Below, one piece after another: positions 40,733 to 49,689 of a stretch of DNA of 64,000 nt (position 1 is the first letter of the stretch; every line of letters starts with the position of its first letter). The DNA comes from Pseudonocardia kunmingensis. GTDB taxonomy: Bacteria; Actinomycetota; Actinomycetes; Mycobacteriales; Pseudonocardiaceae. The stretch lies in the NCBI RefSeq assembly GCF_006716445.1, contig NZ_VFPA01000002.1:310001-374000 (forward strand), read 5' to 3'. Below the pieces are notes generated by a model. The model ran no database searches. It was not told where the DNA came from and saw only the letters and a program-made list of their open reading frames with translations. Made by a program: the position numbers and the translations under genes.

Positions 40733-41626
40733 ATGTCGGACACCGGACAACAGCGAGGGCAGGGATCGTCAGTGCGGGTCAGTGAGAGCACGGGACAGCA
40801 ACTGCGGGAGGCCGACGGCCATGGCGTCGGCCTCGGCGTCCGCCTCGACGACGTCTGCGTGGTCTACGCGACGAAGGACGGGGAGGGCGTGGAGGCGGTC
40901 CGCAGCGCCGAGGGACACATCGCGGACGGCCGTTTCGTCTCGTTGATCGGGCCCAGCGGGTGCGGCAAGAGCACGTTGCTGGACGTGGTCGGCGGGCTGC
41001 GCACGCCCGTGCGCGGCGGCGTCAGCATCGACGGCGAGCCGGTGACCGGGCCCCGGCGCGACACCGCGATGGTGTTCCAGGAGGACTCCACGCTGCACTG
41101 GCGCACGGTGCTGAGCAATGTCGCGTTCGGACTGGAGATCGCCGGCGTCGGGCGGAAGGAGCGCGAGGCCGCCGCCCGCGACATGATCAACCTCGTCGGG
41201 CTCAAGGGATTCGAGCACCGGCACCCGCGCGAGCTGTCCGGGGGCATGAAGCAGCGCGTCGCCATCGCCCGTGCTCTGCTGCTGGACCCGCGCATCCTGC
41301 TGATGGACGAGCCGTTCGGCGCCCTGGACCAGCAGACGCGGATGTTCATCGGCCGCGAGCTGCTGCGGGTGTGGGACGAGACGCGCAAGAGCGTCCTGTT
41401 CGTCACCCACGACATCCAGGAGGCGGTCTACCTCTCCGACGAGGTGTGGATCATGTCGGCCCGCCCCTCGCACATCATGGAGAAGATCGTCGTCGACCTG
41501 GACCGGCCGCGGGGTCCCGAGACTCTGACCAGCCTGCGCTTCCACGAGCTGACCTCGCAGGTCTGGGAGCTGCTCCGTGCGGAGTCCGAGAAGGTGCTCG
41601 ACGCGAGTGGCGAGCTCACCGCATGA
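40733..41626 (+). CDS. ABC transporter ATP-binding protein (nitrate/sulfonate/taurine type)
   Basis: The 297-residue ATPase has Walker A GPSGCGKST (~residue 84), Q-loop FQEDS, signature LSGGMKQRVAIARALLLDP, Walker B ILLMDEPFGALD and H-loop FVTHDIQEAVYLSDEV. The N-terminal ~35 residues are not conserved; GTG 40772 is an alternative start. The stop overlaps the next permease gene (ATGA). Confidence 0.93.
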   Translation: MSDTGQQRGQGSSVRVSESTGQQLREADGHGVGLGVRLDDVCVVYATKDGEGVEAVRSAEGHIADGRFVSLIGPSGCGKSTLLDVVGGLRTPVRGGVSIDGEPVTGPRRDTAMVFQEDSTLHWRTVLSNVAFGLEIAGVGRKEREAAARDMINLVGLKGFEHRHPRELSGGMKQRVAIARALLLDPRILLMDEPFGALDQQTRMFIGRELLRVWDETRKSVLFVTHDIQEAVYLSDEVWIMSARPSHIMEKIVVDLDRPRGPETLTSLRFHELTSQVWELLRAESEKVLDASGELTA

Positions 41627-42420
41627 GCCGCGCGCCGCTGCTCGCCCCGCCCCGTGTCCCGCTGGTCCACCGGCCCTCGTTCGTCACCACCGCCCGGTGG
41701 GGCATCGTGCTCGGTGCGGTCGCGGTGCTCGAACTCTGCGCCCGGACCGGACTCATCGAGCCGCTGATCATGCCCGCGCCGTCCGCGATGCTCCTGCGAC
41801 TGGTCGAGGTGGTCCGCGGTGACGAGTTCATCGGGGACCTGGCCACGACGGTGGCCGCGGTGCTGGCGGCCTTCGGGATCGGTGCCACTGGCGGCCTGCT
41901 GATCGGCATCCTGTTCTGGCGGCTCCCGTTCGTGGGCGCCACCTTCGAGCCCTACCTCGTCAGCCTGTACTCGATGCCGACGCTGGTGTTCTACCCGATC
42001 CTGCTCGCCGTTCTGGGTCTCGGGCCTGCACCGATCATCGCGATCGCCACCACGATGGCGCTGATCCCGGTGGCGCTCAACACGATGGTCGGGCTCAACT
42101 CCATCTCGCCCACGCTGCCCAAGCTGGCCCGGTCCCTGAACTGCAGCCGCAGGCAGCTCTACCTCAAGGTGCTCGCGCCCGCGGCCACGCCGCTGATCGT
42201 GCCCGGTCTGGTGCTCGGGTTCATCTACGCGATGATCGGCGTCATCGCGATGGAGTTCATCCTGGCGTCCGAGGGGTTGGGCTTCCGGATCGGCTACACG
42301 TACCGGGCCTTCGACATGCAGGACATGTACGCCTACATCCTCGTGGTGCTCGTCATCGCGGTGGCCGCGAACGTCCTGCTCAACAGCATCGAACGCCGCG
42401 TCCGGAAGGACATGGGCTGA
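41623..42420 (+). CDS. ABC transporter permease
   Basis: The 265-residue protein has six hydrophobic helices and the EAA-loop region NSISPTLPKLARSLNCSRRQLYLKVLAPAATPLIVPGLVLG (~residues 160-200) that docks to the ATPase. SsuC/TauC family. Together with the next permease it probably forms a heterodimeric channel. Confidence 0.92.
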   Translation: MSRAPLLAPPRVPLVHRPSFVTTARWGIVLGAVAVLELCARTGLIEPLIMPAPSAMLLRLVEVVRGDEFIGDLATTVAAVLAAFGIGATGGLLIGILFWRLPFVGATFEPYLVSLYSMPTLVFYPILLAVLGLGPAPIIAIATTMALIPVALNTMVGLNSISPTLPKLARSLNCSRRQLYLKVLAPAATPLIVPGLVLGFIYAMIGVIAMEFILASEGLGFRIGYTYRAFDMQDMYAYILVVLVIAVAANVLLNSIERRVRKDMG

Positions 42421-42424
42421 CATC

Positions 42425-43216
42425 GTGACCACCACCGAGACCGGCATCGCCGCGCCGCCGGCACCCCGCCCCACCGCATCCCGCTCGGCCTGGCGTCTAT
42501 CGGTGGCCAGGGCGGCGGTTCCCGTCGCCGCCCTCGCCTGCTGGTACGCGCTCGACCCGTTCAGCGAGCTCGTCCCGTCACCCACCGACACCCTCGGCCG
42601 GCTCTACGGCGGCTTCGCCGAGGGCTGGATCTACCCAGGCCTGGCGGCAACCGGAAGCGCGGTGCTCAGCGGGTTCGTGCTCGGCACCGTCCTGGCCTTT
42701 CCGCTCGGTTACCTCATGGGACGCAGCAGGACGCTGACGGCGATCTTCGAGCCACTGGTGGCCGGCACCTTCGCCGTTCCCCGGGTGATCCTGTACCCGA
42801 TCCTGCTGGCCGTCTTCGGGGTGGGCCTCGAGGCCGAGATGACGATGGTCGCCATCTCGGCGTTCTTTCCCGTCCTGATGTCGACCGCGGCGGCCGTCCG
42901 CGCCGTGAGCGGCTCGCTGCTCAAGCTGGGCCGCTCGCTGAACGCGAGCAGGCTGCAGCTGGCCACCAAGATCGTCATTCCGGAGGCGGCGCCGAGCATC
43001 ATGGTCGGCATCCGGATCGGCTTCAGCATCGCCTTCATCGCAGCGATCATCGCCGAGCTGTTCGCGGCCAAGGCCGGCCTCGGGCTGATGATCTCCCAAG
43101 CCTTTGCGGTGCTGGATCTGCCGCGCATGTACGCGATCGTCCTGCTGGTCATGCTCGCCGCCTTCCTCGGCAACATGCTGCTGTGGTGGGCGGAGGGCCG
43201 GCTGCGCCGAGGCTGA
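42425..43216 (+). CDS. ABC transporter permease
   Basis: The 263-residue protein begins at GTG, 4 bases after the previous gene. Six helices, an EAA-type loop (GSLLKLGRSLNASRLQLATKIVIPEAAPSIMVGIRIG, ~residues 160-197) and the PTDTLGRLYG segment place it in the SsuC/TauC family. It is the second permease of the importer. Confidence 0.92.
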   Translation: MTTTETGIAAPPAPRPTASRSAWRLSVARAAVPVAALACWYALDPFSELVPSPTDTLGRLYGGFAEGWIYPGLAATGSAVLSGFVLGTVLAFPLGYLMGRSRTLTAIFEPLVAGTFAVPRVILYPILLAVFGVGLEAEMTMVAISAFFPVLMSTAAAVRAVSGSLLKLGRSLNASRLQLATKIVIPEAAPSIMVGIRIGFSIAFIAAIIAELFAAKAGLGLMISQAFAVLDLPRMYAIVLLVMLAAFLGNMLLWWAEGRLRRG

Positions 43217-43254
43217 TCCCCGTACCCGAGCCGCTCGACAGGAGAACTCATCAC

Positions 43255-43974
43255 ATGGCTGAGCACGAATCTCCCGCCCGACAGGCCGCCGAGGCGAACC
43301 AGGCCCTGGCAGTGGCGGGCCACGCGGACATGGTGTGGGGACACGCCACCGTGCGCGATCCCGAGGGGCGCGGCGTGTGGATGAAGGCGGCCGGGTGGGC
43401 CTTCGAGGAGGTCACCGACGAGCGGGTCCTGCTCGTCTCGCCGGACGGCGACGTGCTGGCGGGCGAGGGCAACCGGCACTTCGAGTACCCGATCCACACC
43501 GAGATCATGGCGGCCCGCCCGGACGTGGGCGCGGTCGTGCACTCGCACGCCACAGGGGCGGTCGCGTTCGCCTCGTTGGACGTGCCGCTGCGCGCCGTGT
43601 CGCACGACGCGGTCTCCTTCCTCGATCCCGACGTGCCCCGGTTCACCCTGACCAGCAACCTGATCACCGACGCCAAGCTCGGCGCCGCCCTCGCCGAGGC
43701 GCTCGGCGACGCGGCCGGCGTGCTGATCCCGGGCCACGGTCTGGTCACCGTCGGTGAGAACGCCGCGGCGGCCGTGATGCGCGCGGTGCTGCTGAACCGG
43801 GCCTGCCACACCCAGCTGCAGGCCATCCAGGCTGGCGGCCCCGCGGTGTGGACCTGCGAGGAGGAGGCCCGCGCCAAGCGCGAGACGGTGGTGACCCCCG
43901 CCTTCCTGGCCGCGGGCTACGACTACCTCGTCCGGCGTGCGCGGGCCGGGCAGTTCCCCATCACCGGCATCTGA
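43255..43974 (+). CDS. Class II aldolase/adducin family protein, possible aromatic decarboxylase
   Basis: The 239-residue protein has the zinc-binding HSHATG (~residue 97) and GHGLVTVG (~162) expected of the fold, with an acid after EYPIHTEIMAARPDVGAVV. AGGAGA precedes the ATG. The family includes fuculose-phosphate aldolases, but also dihydroxyphthalate decarboxylases of the PhtC type. In this aromatic operon the decarboxylase role is more plausible; that is inference. Confidence 0.85.
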   Translation: MAEHESPARQAAEANQALAVAGHADMVWGHATVRDPEGRGVWMKAAGWAFEEVTDERVLLVSPDGDVLAGEGNRHFEYPIHTEIMAARPDVGAVVHSHATGAVAFASLDVPLRAVSHDAVSFLDPDVPRFTLTSNLITDAKLGAALAEALGDAAGVLIPGHGLVTVGENAAAAVMRAVLLNRACHTQLQAIQAGGPAVWTCEEEARAKRETVVTPAFLAAGYDYLVRRARAGQFPITGI

Positions 43975-44022
43975 GCCGTGCACCGCGCAGACCCCGGATC
44001 CACGCCGAGAAGGAGGAACGTG

Positions 44023-45525
44023 ATGACCGGCGCCCCGATCACGGCCAGCGAACCGACGGAGGCGGAGAACACCGCCCGTGCCGAGGCGTTGCTCGACCGG
44101 CGATGGCGGCTGCTGGCGGCCGGCCGTCTCGTCGCGGCGCGATCCGGCCGGACGTACGCCGACTCCAGCCCGTGGACCGAGGACGTCATCGCCGAGGTGC
44201 CCGACGCCGACGAGCAGGACGTGGTCGCGGCGGTGGACGCCGCCCGCGAGGCCGCGGCGGGCTGGCGCCGGACCCCGGTGCGCGAACGCGCCCGCCTCGT
44301 CGAGCAGCTCGCGGACGCGATCGAGGAGCGGGCCCAGGACTTCGCCGTGCTGGACGCGATCGACGGCGGGGCGCCCGTGCGAGAGATGTCCTCGGACGTG
44401 CGGGTGGCGGTCGGCTCGCTGCGGATGTTCGCCGGCCTCGCCCTGGAGCTCAAGGGCACCACGATCCCGGCCAGCGAGAACCTGCACTACACCGTGCGCG
44501 AGCCCTACGGGGTGGCCGCGCGGATCGTCCCGTTCAACCACCCGTTCATGTTCGCGGCCAGCAAGATCGCCACACCGCTCGTGGCCGGCAACGCCACCGT
44601 GCTCAAGCCGCCGGAGGTCGCCCCGCTGTCCGCGCTCCTGCTCGGCGAGCTCGCCGCCGAGATCCTGCCGCCCGGCGTGCTGTCGATCCTGGTCGGCGAC
44701 GGGCCGGCCGTGCCCCGCGCAATCGTGCGCCACCCCGCGGTGCGCCGCATCGGCTTCATCGGCAGCGAGCCGACCGGACGGGCGATCCAGCGCGACGCCG
44801 CCGACGCCGGCGTCAAGGAGGTGACGCTCGAGCTCGGCGGCAAGAACGCGCTGATCGCGTGCCCCGACACCGACCCGCTCCTGGTCGCCCGCGGTGCCGT
44901 CGATGGCATGAACTTCACCTGGTCCGGCCAGTCGTGCGGGTCCACGTCCCGGCTCCTGGTGCACGAGTCGCTCGCGGACGAGGTCGTCGCTGAGGTGGTC
45001 CGTCTCCTGCAGGGCCGCCGGATCGCCTCGCCGCTGGACCCGACGAGCGAGCAGGGGACCGTCATCTCGCGGCAGCACTACGACCGGATCCTCGGCCACA
45101 TCGCCATGGCCAGGGCGGAGGGCGCCGAGGTGCTCGCGGGCGGCGGCCCGCCGCCCGGGATCGAGCGGGGACTGTTCGTCGCGCCCACCGTGCTCGGGTC
45201 GGTGGCGGCAGACTCCCGCATCGCCCGCGAGGAGGTCTTCGGCCCCGTGCTCTCGGTGATCCGCTGGAAGGACGAGAGCGACGTCGTGGCGATGGCGAAC
45301 AGCGTGGACTACGGGCTGACGGCCGCCGTCTGGACCGACGACGTGCGCCGGGCCCACCGCATGGCCCAGGAGCTGGGGGTCGGCTATGTGTGGATCAACG
45401 GCACGTCCCGGCACTTCCCCGGGGTGCCGTTCGGGGGCGTGAAGGGCTCGGGAATCGGCCGCGAGGAGAGCATCGAGGAACTGCTCGGCTATACCACCGT
45501 CAAGGCCGTCAACGTCATGCTCTGA
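44023..45525 (+). CDS. Aldehyde dehydrogenase family protein
   Basis: The 500-residue enzyme has the NAD-binding VPFNHPFMFAASKIATPLVAGN (~residue 168), catalytic glutamate in LELGGKN (~268), nucleophilic cysteine in WSGQSCGS (~305) and EEVFGPVLSVIRW (~402). AAGGAGG sits 7 bases before the ATG. Context suggests oxidation of an aromatic aldehyde, such as a hydroxybenzaldehyde produced by the next gene, to the acid. Confidence 0.92.
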   Translation: MTGAPITASEPTEAENTARAEALLDRRWRLLAAGRLVAARSGRTYADSSPWTEDVIAEVPDADEQDVVAAVDAAREAAAGWRRTPVRERARLVEQLADAIEERAQDFAVLDAIDGGAPVREMSSDVRVAVGSLRMFAGLALELKGTTIPASENLHYTVREPYGVAARIVPFNHPFMFAASKIATPLVAGNATVLKPPEVAPLSALLLGELAAEILPPGVLSILVGDGPAVPRAIVRHPAVRRIGFIGSEPTGRAIQRDAADAGVKEVTLELGGKNALIACPDTDPLLVARGAVDGMNFTWSGQSCGSTSRLLVHESLADEVVAEVVRLLQGRRIASPLDPTSEQGTVISRQHYDRILGHIAMARAEGAEVLAGGGPPPGIERGLFVAPTVLGSVAADSRIAREEVFGPVLSVIRWKDESDVVAMANSVDYGLTAAVWTDDVRRAHRMAQELGVGYVWINGTSRHFPGVPFGGVKGSGIGREESIEELLGYTTVKAVNVML

Positions 45526-45551
45526 CGGCTCCAGGCTGCGGAAGGACCGGG

Positions 45552-47336
45552 ATGCACGACGACGAGAAGGTCGAACTGCCGGGCGAGGTGCCGTGTGAGT
45601 GGGGGAGCGACGCCATCGCGGGGGCGCTGCGCGCCACCGGCGTTCCGTACATCGCGCTCAACCCCGGCGCCAGTTACCGCGGGCTGCACGACAGCCTGGT
45701 GAACCACCTCGGCAACGCCGACCCGCAGATGCTGCTCTGCCTGCACGAGGAACACTCCATCGGCATCGCCCACGGCTACGCCAAGGTCACCGACAGCCCG
45801 ATGGCCGCCGCGGTGCACAGCAACGTCGGCCTCATGCACGCGACGATGGCGATCTTCAACGCCTACTGCGACCGGGTGCCGATGCTGGTGCTGGGGGCCA
45901 CCGGACCGGTCGACGCGGATCGCCGCAGGCCCTGGATCGACTGGATCCACACCGCGGCCGACCAGGCCGCGCTGGTCAGGCCCTACGTCAAGTGGGACGA
46001 CCAGCCGGCGTCGGTCCGCGCGTCCGTGGCGTCGGTACGGCGGGGCAACCAGCTCACCCGCACGCACCCGGCGGCTCCGGTGTACGTGTGCTTCGACGCG
46101 GCGGTGCAGGAGCAGCCGTTCACCGAGGACCTGGCCGGCGACGCCGCCCGGTACGCCGCGATCGCCGACTCCCAGCCGGCCTCCGAGTCGATCGCGGCTG
46201 CGGTGGACCTGCTGGCCGGGGCGGCCCGGCCCGTCATCCTGGCCGGCCGGGTGAGCCGCGACGGTGCCGAGTGGGACCGGCGGGTGGAGCTCGCGGAGCG
46301 CATCGGCGCGGCGGTCGTCACCGACCTCAAGGTCGCCGCCGCCTTCCCGACGGACCACCCGTTGCACACCGGTACACCGGGGTTGTTCGTCTCCCCGGAG
46401 AACCTCGAGCTGCTCCGATCCGCCGACGTCGTGCTCAGCCTCGACTGGGTGGACCTCGGCGGCACCCTCCGGCTGGCCAACAAGGGGGAGGAGCCGAACG
46501 CCCGAATCATCTCCGCGAGCTCGGACCATCAGCTGTTCAACGGCTGGACCAAGAACGACCACGTCCTGCCGGCGGTCGACGTGTTCCTGCACAGCCGCCC
46601 GGACACCGCCGTCGCGGCGTTGCTGGAACGGCTACCGGACGGTGCGGCCACGCCGGCCAGCCGCTCCGCCATCACCGGCACCGCCGAGGATGCCGCGGAA
46701 CCACCCGCCACCGGGCCGACCGGCAAGCTGACCGTCGGGCACCTGGCCACCCGGCTGCGCGCGGCCACCGCGGCCGACGCCGTGACGCTGGTCCGGACCC
46801 CGTTCGCCTGGGACGCCTCGCACTGGCCAGTCCGCTCACCGCTGGACTACCTGGGATCGGACGGCGGGGGCGGCATCGGCTCTGGCCCCGGCATCGCCGT
46901 CGGTGCGGCGCTGGCGTTGAAGGGCACGGGGCGCATCCCGCTCGCCGTCCTCGGGGACGGCGACTACCTGATGGGGCTGACGGCACTGTGGACGGCAGCG
47001 CGGTACGAGCTGCCGCTGCTCGTCGTCGTGGCGAACAACAGCTCCTTCTTCAACGACGAGCTGCACCAGGACCGGATGGCGCGGATCCGCAGTCGACCCG
47101 TGGAGAACGCCCACATCGGGATGCGGATGGAAGGCCCGGAACCGGACCTGGCCGCGCTGGCCCGCGGGCAGGGCCTGGAGGGCATCGGCCCGGTGCGCAC
47201 GCCCGAGGAGCTCTCCGCCGCCATCACCGCCGGGCTCGAACACGTCCGCGGCGGCCGGACCGCCGTCGTCGACGTGCGGGTGGAGCGGGGCTACGGCAGC
47301 AGCACCGCCGCGGCGATCGCCCGGTCGCCGGGCTGA
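45552..47336 (+). CDS. Thiamine pyrophosphate-dependent enzyme (benzoylformate decarboxylase/acetolactate synthase-like)
   Basis: The 594-residue enzyme has the cofactor-activating glutamate in LHEEHSIGIAHGYAK (~residue 74), a central Rossmann-like domain, and the TPP motif GDGDYLMGLTALWTAARYELPLLVVVANNSSFFNDE (~475-510). It opens with an unusual PYIALNPGASYRGLHDSLVNHL. Its pairing with an aldehyde dehydrogenase suggests decarboxylation of a 2-oxo aromatic acid to an aldehyde. Another ThDP reaction, such as carboligation, cannot be excluded. Confidence 0.88.
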   Translation: MHDDEKVELPGEVPCEWGSDAIAGALRATGVPYIALNPGASYRGLHDSLVNHLGNADPQMLLCLHEEHSIGIAHGYAKVTDSPMAAAVHSNVGLMHATMAIFNAYCDRVPMLVLGATGPVDADRRRPWIDWIHTAADQAALVRPYVKWDDQPASVRASVASVRRGNQLTRTHPAAPVYVCFDAAVQEQPFTEDLAGDAARYAAIADSQPASESIAAAVDLLAGAARPVILAGRVSRDGAEWDRRVELAERIGAAVVTDLKVAAAFPTDHPLHTGTPGLFVSPENLELLRSADVVLSLDWVDLGGTLRLANKGEEPNARIISASSDHQLFNGWTKNDHVLPAVDVFLHSRPDTAVAALLERLPDGAATPASRSAITGTAEDAAEPPATGPTGKLTVGHLATRLRAATAADAVTLVRTPFAWDASHWPVRSPLDYLGSDGGGGIGSGPGIAVGAALALKGTGRIPLAVLGDGDYLMGLTALWTAARYELPLLVVVANNSSFFNDELHQDRMARIRSRPVENAHIGMRMEGPEPDLAALARGQGLEGIGPVRTPEELSAAITAGLEHVRGGRTAVVDVRVERGYGSSTAAAIARSPG

Positions 47337-47418
47337 CCCAGATCTGGGATCCGTCAGTCCTCCGCATACCCCTCGTGTTCGTTTCGCTCTAGCCGGTCGA
47401 TCAGGGATTGAACAGGCC

Positions 47419-47469
47419 TTGTGAGGTTTCGATGGCATTGCTAGCTTCCCAATATGGTCCGTATACGAA
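47419..47469 (+). promoter_or_regulatory. Promoter and operator of the PhtD-like gene
   Basis: TTGTGA (47419-47424), a 17-base spacer and TAGCTT (47442-47447) form a promoter. TCCGTATACGAA (47458-47469) follows 10 bases later and matches 11 of 12 bases of the shared palindrome. The operator ends 7 bases before the start codon, so it could also block ribosome access. Confidence 0.75.
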
Positions 47470-47476
47470 TCATTTC

Positions 47477-48478
47477 ATGAGCACGCTCCTTCCGGTCACC
47501 GTCGCCTGCGGGGATTACGATCGGACGCTGGCCCTGCGCACCGGAGAGGTCCGGGCCGAGGGCGTCGCCCTCAACTACCTCACCCTGCCGGTCGAGGAGA
47601 CGTTCTTCCGGATGGTGTCCTACCGGGAGTTCGACGTCGCCGAGATGTCGCTGTCGACCTACGTGATGATGCTGGGGGACGATTCGGAGACCAGCCCGTT
47701 CGTCGCCATTCCGGTGTTCCCCTCCCGGGTCTTCCGGCACAGCGGCATCTACGTCAACGCGCGTTCGGGGATCGAGGCGCCCGATGACCTCGTCGGCCGG
47801 GTGGTCGGGGTGCCGGAGTACCAGATCACCGCAGCCGTGTGGATCAGGGGGCTCCTCGCCGAGCACCACGGGGTGCCGGTCGACGGCGTGCGCTACCGGA
47901 CCGGCGGACTGCACGCGCCGGGCCGGCACGAGAAGGTCGCGGTGAACCCGCCGCCGGGCGTCGAGATCGCGGCCATCCCGGAGGACCGGACGCTGGCCGA
48001 CATGCTGGTGACCGGGGAGATCGACGCGCTCTACAGCGCGCGCACCCCCAGGCCCTTCGCCGAGGGCTCGCCCGAGGTGCGCCACCTGTTCCCCCGCCCG
48101 CACGAGGCCGAGGCCGAGTACTTCCGCAAGACCAGGATCTTCCCGATCATGCACGTCCTCGCGCTGCGCCGGGAGCTCTACCGGGCGCACCCGTGGCTCG
48201 CACGGTCGCTGATGAAGGCGTTCGGGGAGGCCAAGGTGCTGGCCGCCGCGGACATGGACGAGACCGCCGCGCTGCGCTACATGCTGCCGTGGCTGGCCGA
48301 GGAGGTCCGCCGGACCCGCGAGGTGATGGGCGAGGACTACTGGCCCTACGGGATCCGGGACAACGAGCACACGCTGAGTGCCTTCCTCCGGTACTCGCAC
48401 GAGCAGGGGCTCGCGCAGCGCTCGTGGGAGCCGCGGGACCTCTTCGCCAAGGAGTGCCACGGCGAGGTCGTGGTCTGA
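47477..48478 (+). CDS. 4,5-dihydroxyphthalate decarboxylase-like/NMT1-type protein
   Basis: The 333-residue protein opens LPVTVACGDYDRTLALRTGEVRAEGVALNYLTLPVEETFFRMVSYREFDVAEMSLSTYV, the start pattern of PhtD/Pht5-type proteins, with PVFPSRVFRHSGIYVN and GVEIAAIPEDRTLADMLVTGEIDALYS. It lacks a signal peptide, so it acts in the cytosol. Family members use a periplasmic-binding fold; PhtD decarboxylates 4,5-dihydroxyphthalate to protocatechuate. Here it could decarboxylate a hydroxylated aromatic diacid towards 3-hydroxybenzoate. It has its own promoter. Confidence 0.85.
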   Translation: MSTLLPVTVACGDYDRTLALRTGEVRAEGVALNYLTLPVEETFFRMVSYREFDVAEMSLSTYVMMLGDDSETSPFVAIPVFPSRVFRHSGIYVNARSGIEAPDDLVGRVVGVPEYQITAAVWIRGLLAEHHGVPVDGVRYRTGGLHAPGRHEKVAVNPPPGVEIAAIPEDRTLADMLVTGEIDALYSARTPRPFAEGSPEVRHLFPRPHEAEAEYFRKTRIFPIMHVLALRRELYRAHPWLARSLMKAFGEAKVLAAADMDETAALRYMLPWLAEEVRRTREVMGEDYWPYGIRDNEHTLSAFLRYSHEQGLAQRSWEPRDLFAKECHGEVVV

Positions 48479-48529
48479 CCAGGACCCCACCCCCCGACGA
48501 CGAGCAGGGCAGAGGCAAAGGAGCCGGAG

Positions 48530-49546
48530 ATGCGTCCGCACGACACGACCGTCAACCGACGGCAGGTCCTGGCAGCGTTCGGGTGGGGCGTCGGCGGGGT
48601 GGTCCTCCTCGGCGCGGCGAGCGCGTGCGGCGGGTCGGGCGGGGGCGGCGCCGGCTCGTCGCACCAGGGGGAGGTGGCGGTCACCCACATGGAGACCAAC
48701 ATCTCCGCTGTCCCGTTCCTGGTGGCCGCGGAGCTCGGGTACTACCGGGACGAGGGGCTGGAGCTGGACCTCGTCAGCTTTCCCGGCGGAACCGACACCG
48801 TCCGCGGTGTGAGCACGATGGGTTTGGGCATGCCGGCCACGCTGCCCGCCTTCACCGCACATCAGAAGGGGCAGCGGGACCTGCGGCTCATCGCCGGGTG
48901 CGACAACCGAGCCCGTGCCGTGTTCCTGGTGCCGGCGGACTCCGAGCTGCACTCGATCGAGCAGCTGCGGGGCAAGCGGATCGCCGCGAGCCAGCCCGGC
49001 TCGATCACCACCTACTTCGCGACCAGGATCGCCCGCGAGGTCGGACTGACGCCGGGTCAGGACGTCGAGATCCTGCACGTCGGAGGCACGACGGAGGCCT
49101 GGACCGCGACGACCCAGGGGCTGGCGGACGTCGCCTGGTCGTTCCCTCCGACCTCGGAGGTCCTCATCAGCGAGGGCAAGGCGCGGCAGCTGTTCGACAC
49201 CAGTGACTACGTCACGAGCTGGACCGATACTACGCACTGGGCCACCCAGTCGTTCATCGACGACCATCCCGACACCATCGCGGCGTTCCTGCGCGCGCAG
49301 CAGCGGGCGATCGACACCATCTCCGGCGATCTAGAGACGGCTGCACCCGCATATGCGCGCCGAGGCGGGATCTCCCTCGAGGTCGCGCGTTCGGTGCTGC
49401 GGCAGGCGGCCGACGGACTCGACCTGGCCATCGACAGGGCCGCGGTCGACGAGGTGATCCGAGCCGGCGGCGAGCTCGGCCAGATCGATCCGACGGCCGT
49501 CGACGTCGACTCCATCGTCATCGCCGACTTCGTGGAGGGGGTCTGA
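48530..49546 (+). CDS. ABC transporter substrate-binding lipoprotein, paralogue of the 39676 gene
   Basis: The 338-residue protein has a Tat-like signal NRRQVLAAFGWGVGG and lipobox ASAC. It shares long stretches with the 39676 product: FPGGTDTVRGV, PATLPAFTAHQKGQRDLRLI, LRGKRIAASQPGSITTYFATRI. No ATPase or permease follows it, so it may feed the permeases at 41623-43216. AAAGGAG precedes the ATG. It follows the PhtD-like gene, probably in one transcript. Confidence 0.88.
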   Translation: MRPHDTTVNRRQVLAAFGWGVGGVVLLGAASACGGSGGGGAGSSHQGEVAVTHMETNISAVPFLVAAELGYYRDEGLELDLVSFPGGTDTVRGVSTMGLGMPATLPAFTAHQKGQRDLRLIAGCDNRARAVFLVPADSELHSIEQLRGKRIAASQPGSITTYFATRIAREVGLTPGQDVEILHVGGTTEAWTATTQGLADVAWSFPPTSEVLISEGKARQLFDTSDYVTSWTDTTHWATQSFIDDHPDTIAAFLRAQQRAIDTISGDLETAAPAYARRGGISLEVARSVLRQAADGLDLAIDRAAVDEVIRAGGELGQIDPTAVDVDSIVIADFVEGV

Positions 49547-49579
49547 ACCGGTAGGTCGGTGAGCGGGACGGGCCTGCTC

Positions 49580-49628
49580 TTGACCGTACTTCGGAGGAGC
49601 TTCTAAGCTCAGATAGTCAGTATACGGA
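49580..49628 (+). promoter_or_regulatory. Promoter and operator of the flavin monooxygenase gene
   Basis: TTGACC (49580-49585), an 18-base spacer and TAAGCT (49604-49609) are followed 7 bases later by TCAGTATACGGA (49617-49628), 11 of 12 matches to the shared palindrome. The operator would overlap the transcription start. Confidence 0.75.
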
Positions 49629-49689
49629 GCAGTTTCCCCGCCGCCGCCCATCCGGGCGTTGATGGACGGGGCGTCCCCGAAAGGCCTCG

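Noticed and set aside
42709..45414. 901-codon minus-strand open frame across the permease, aldolase-like and aldehyde dehydrogenase genes
   Set aside because: The plus strand carries three recognised families here. The antisense product is a repetitive R/G/H/D-rich string with no domain.
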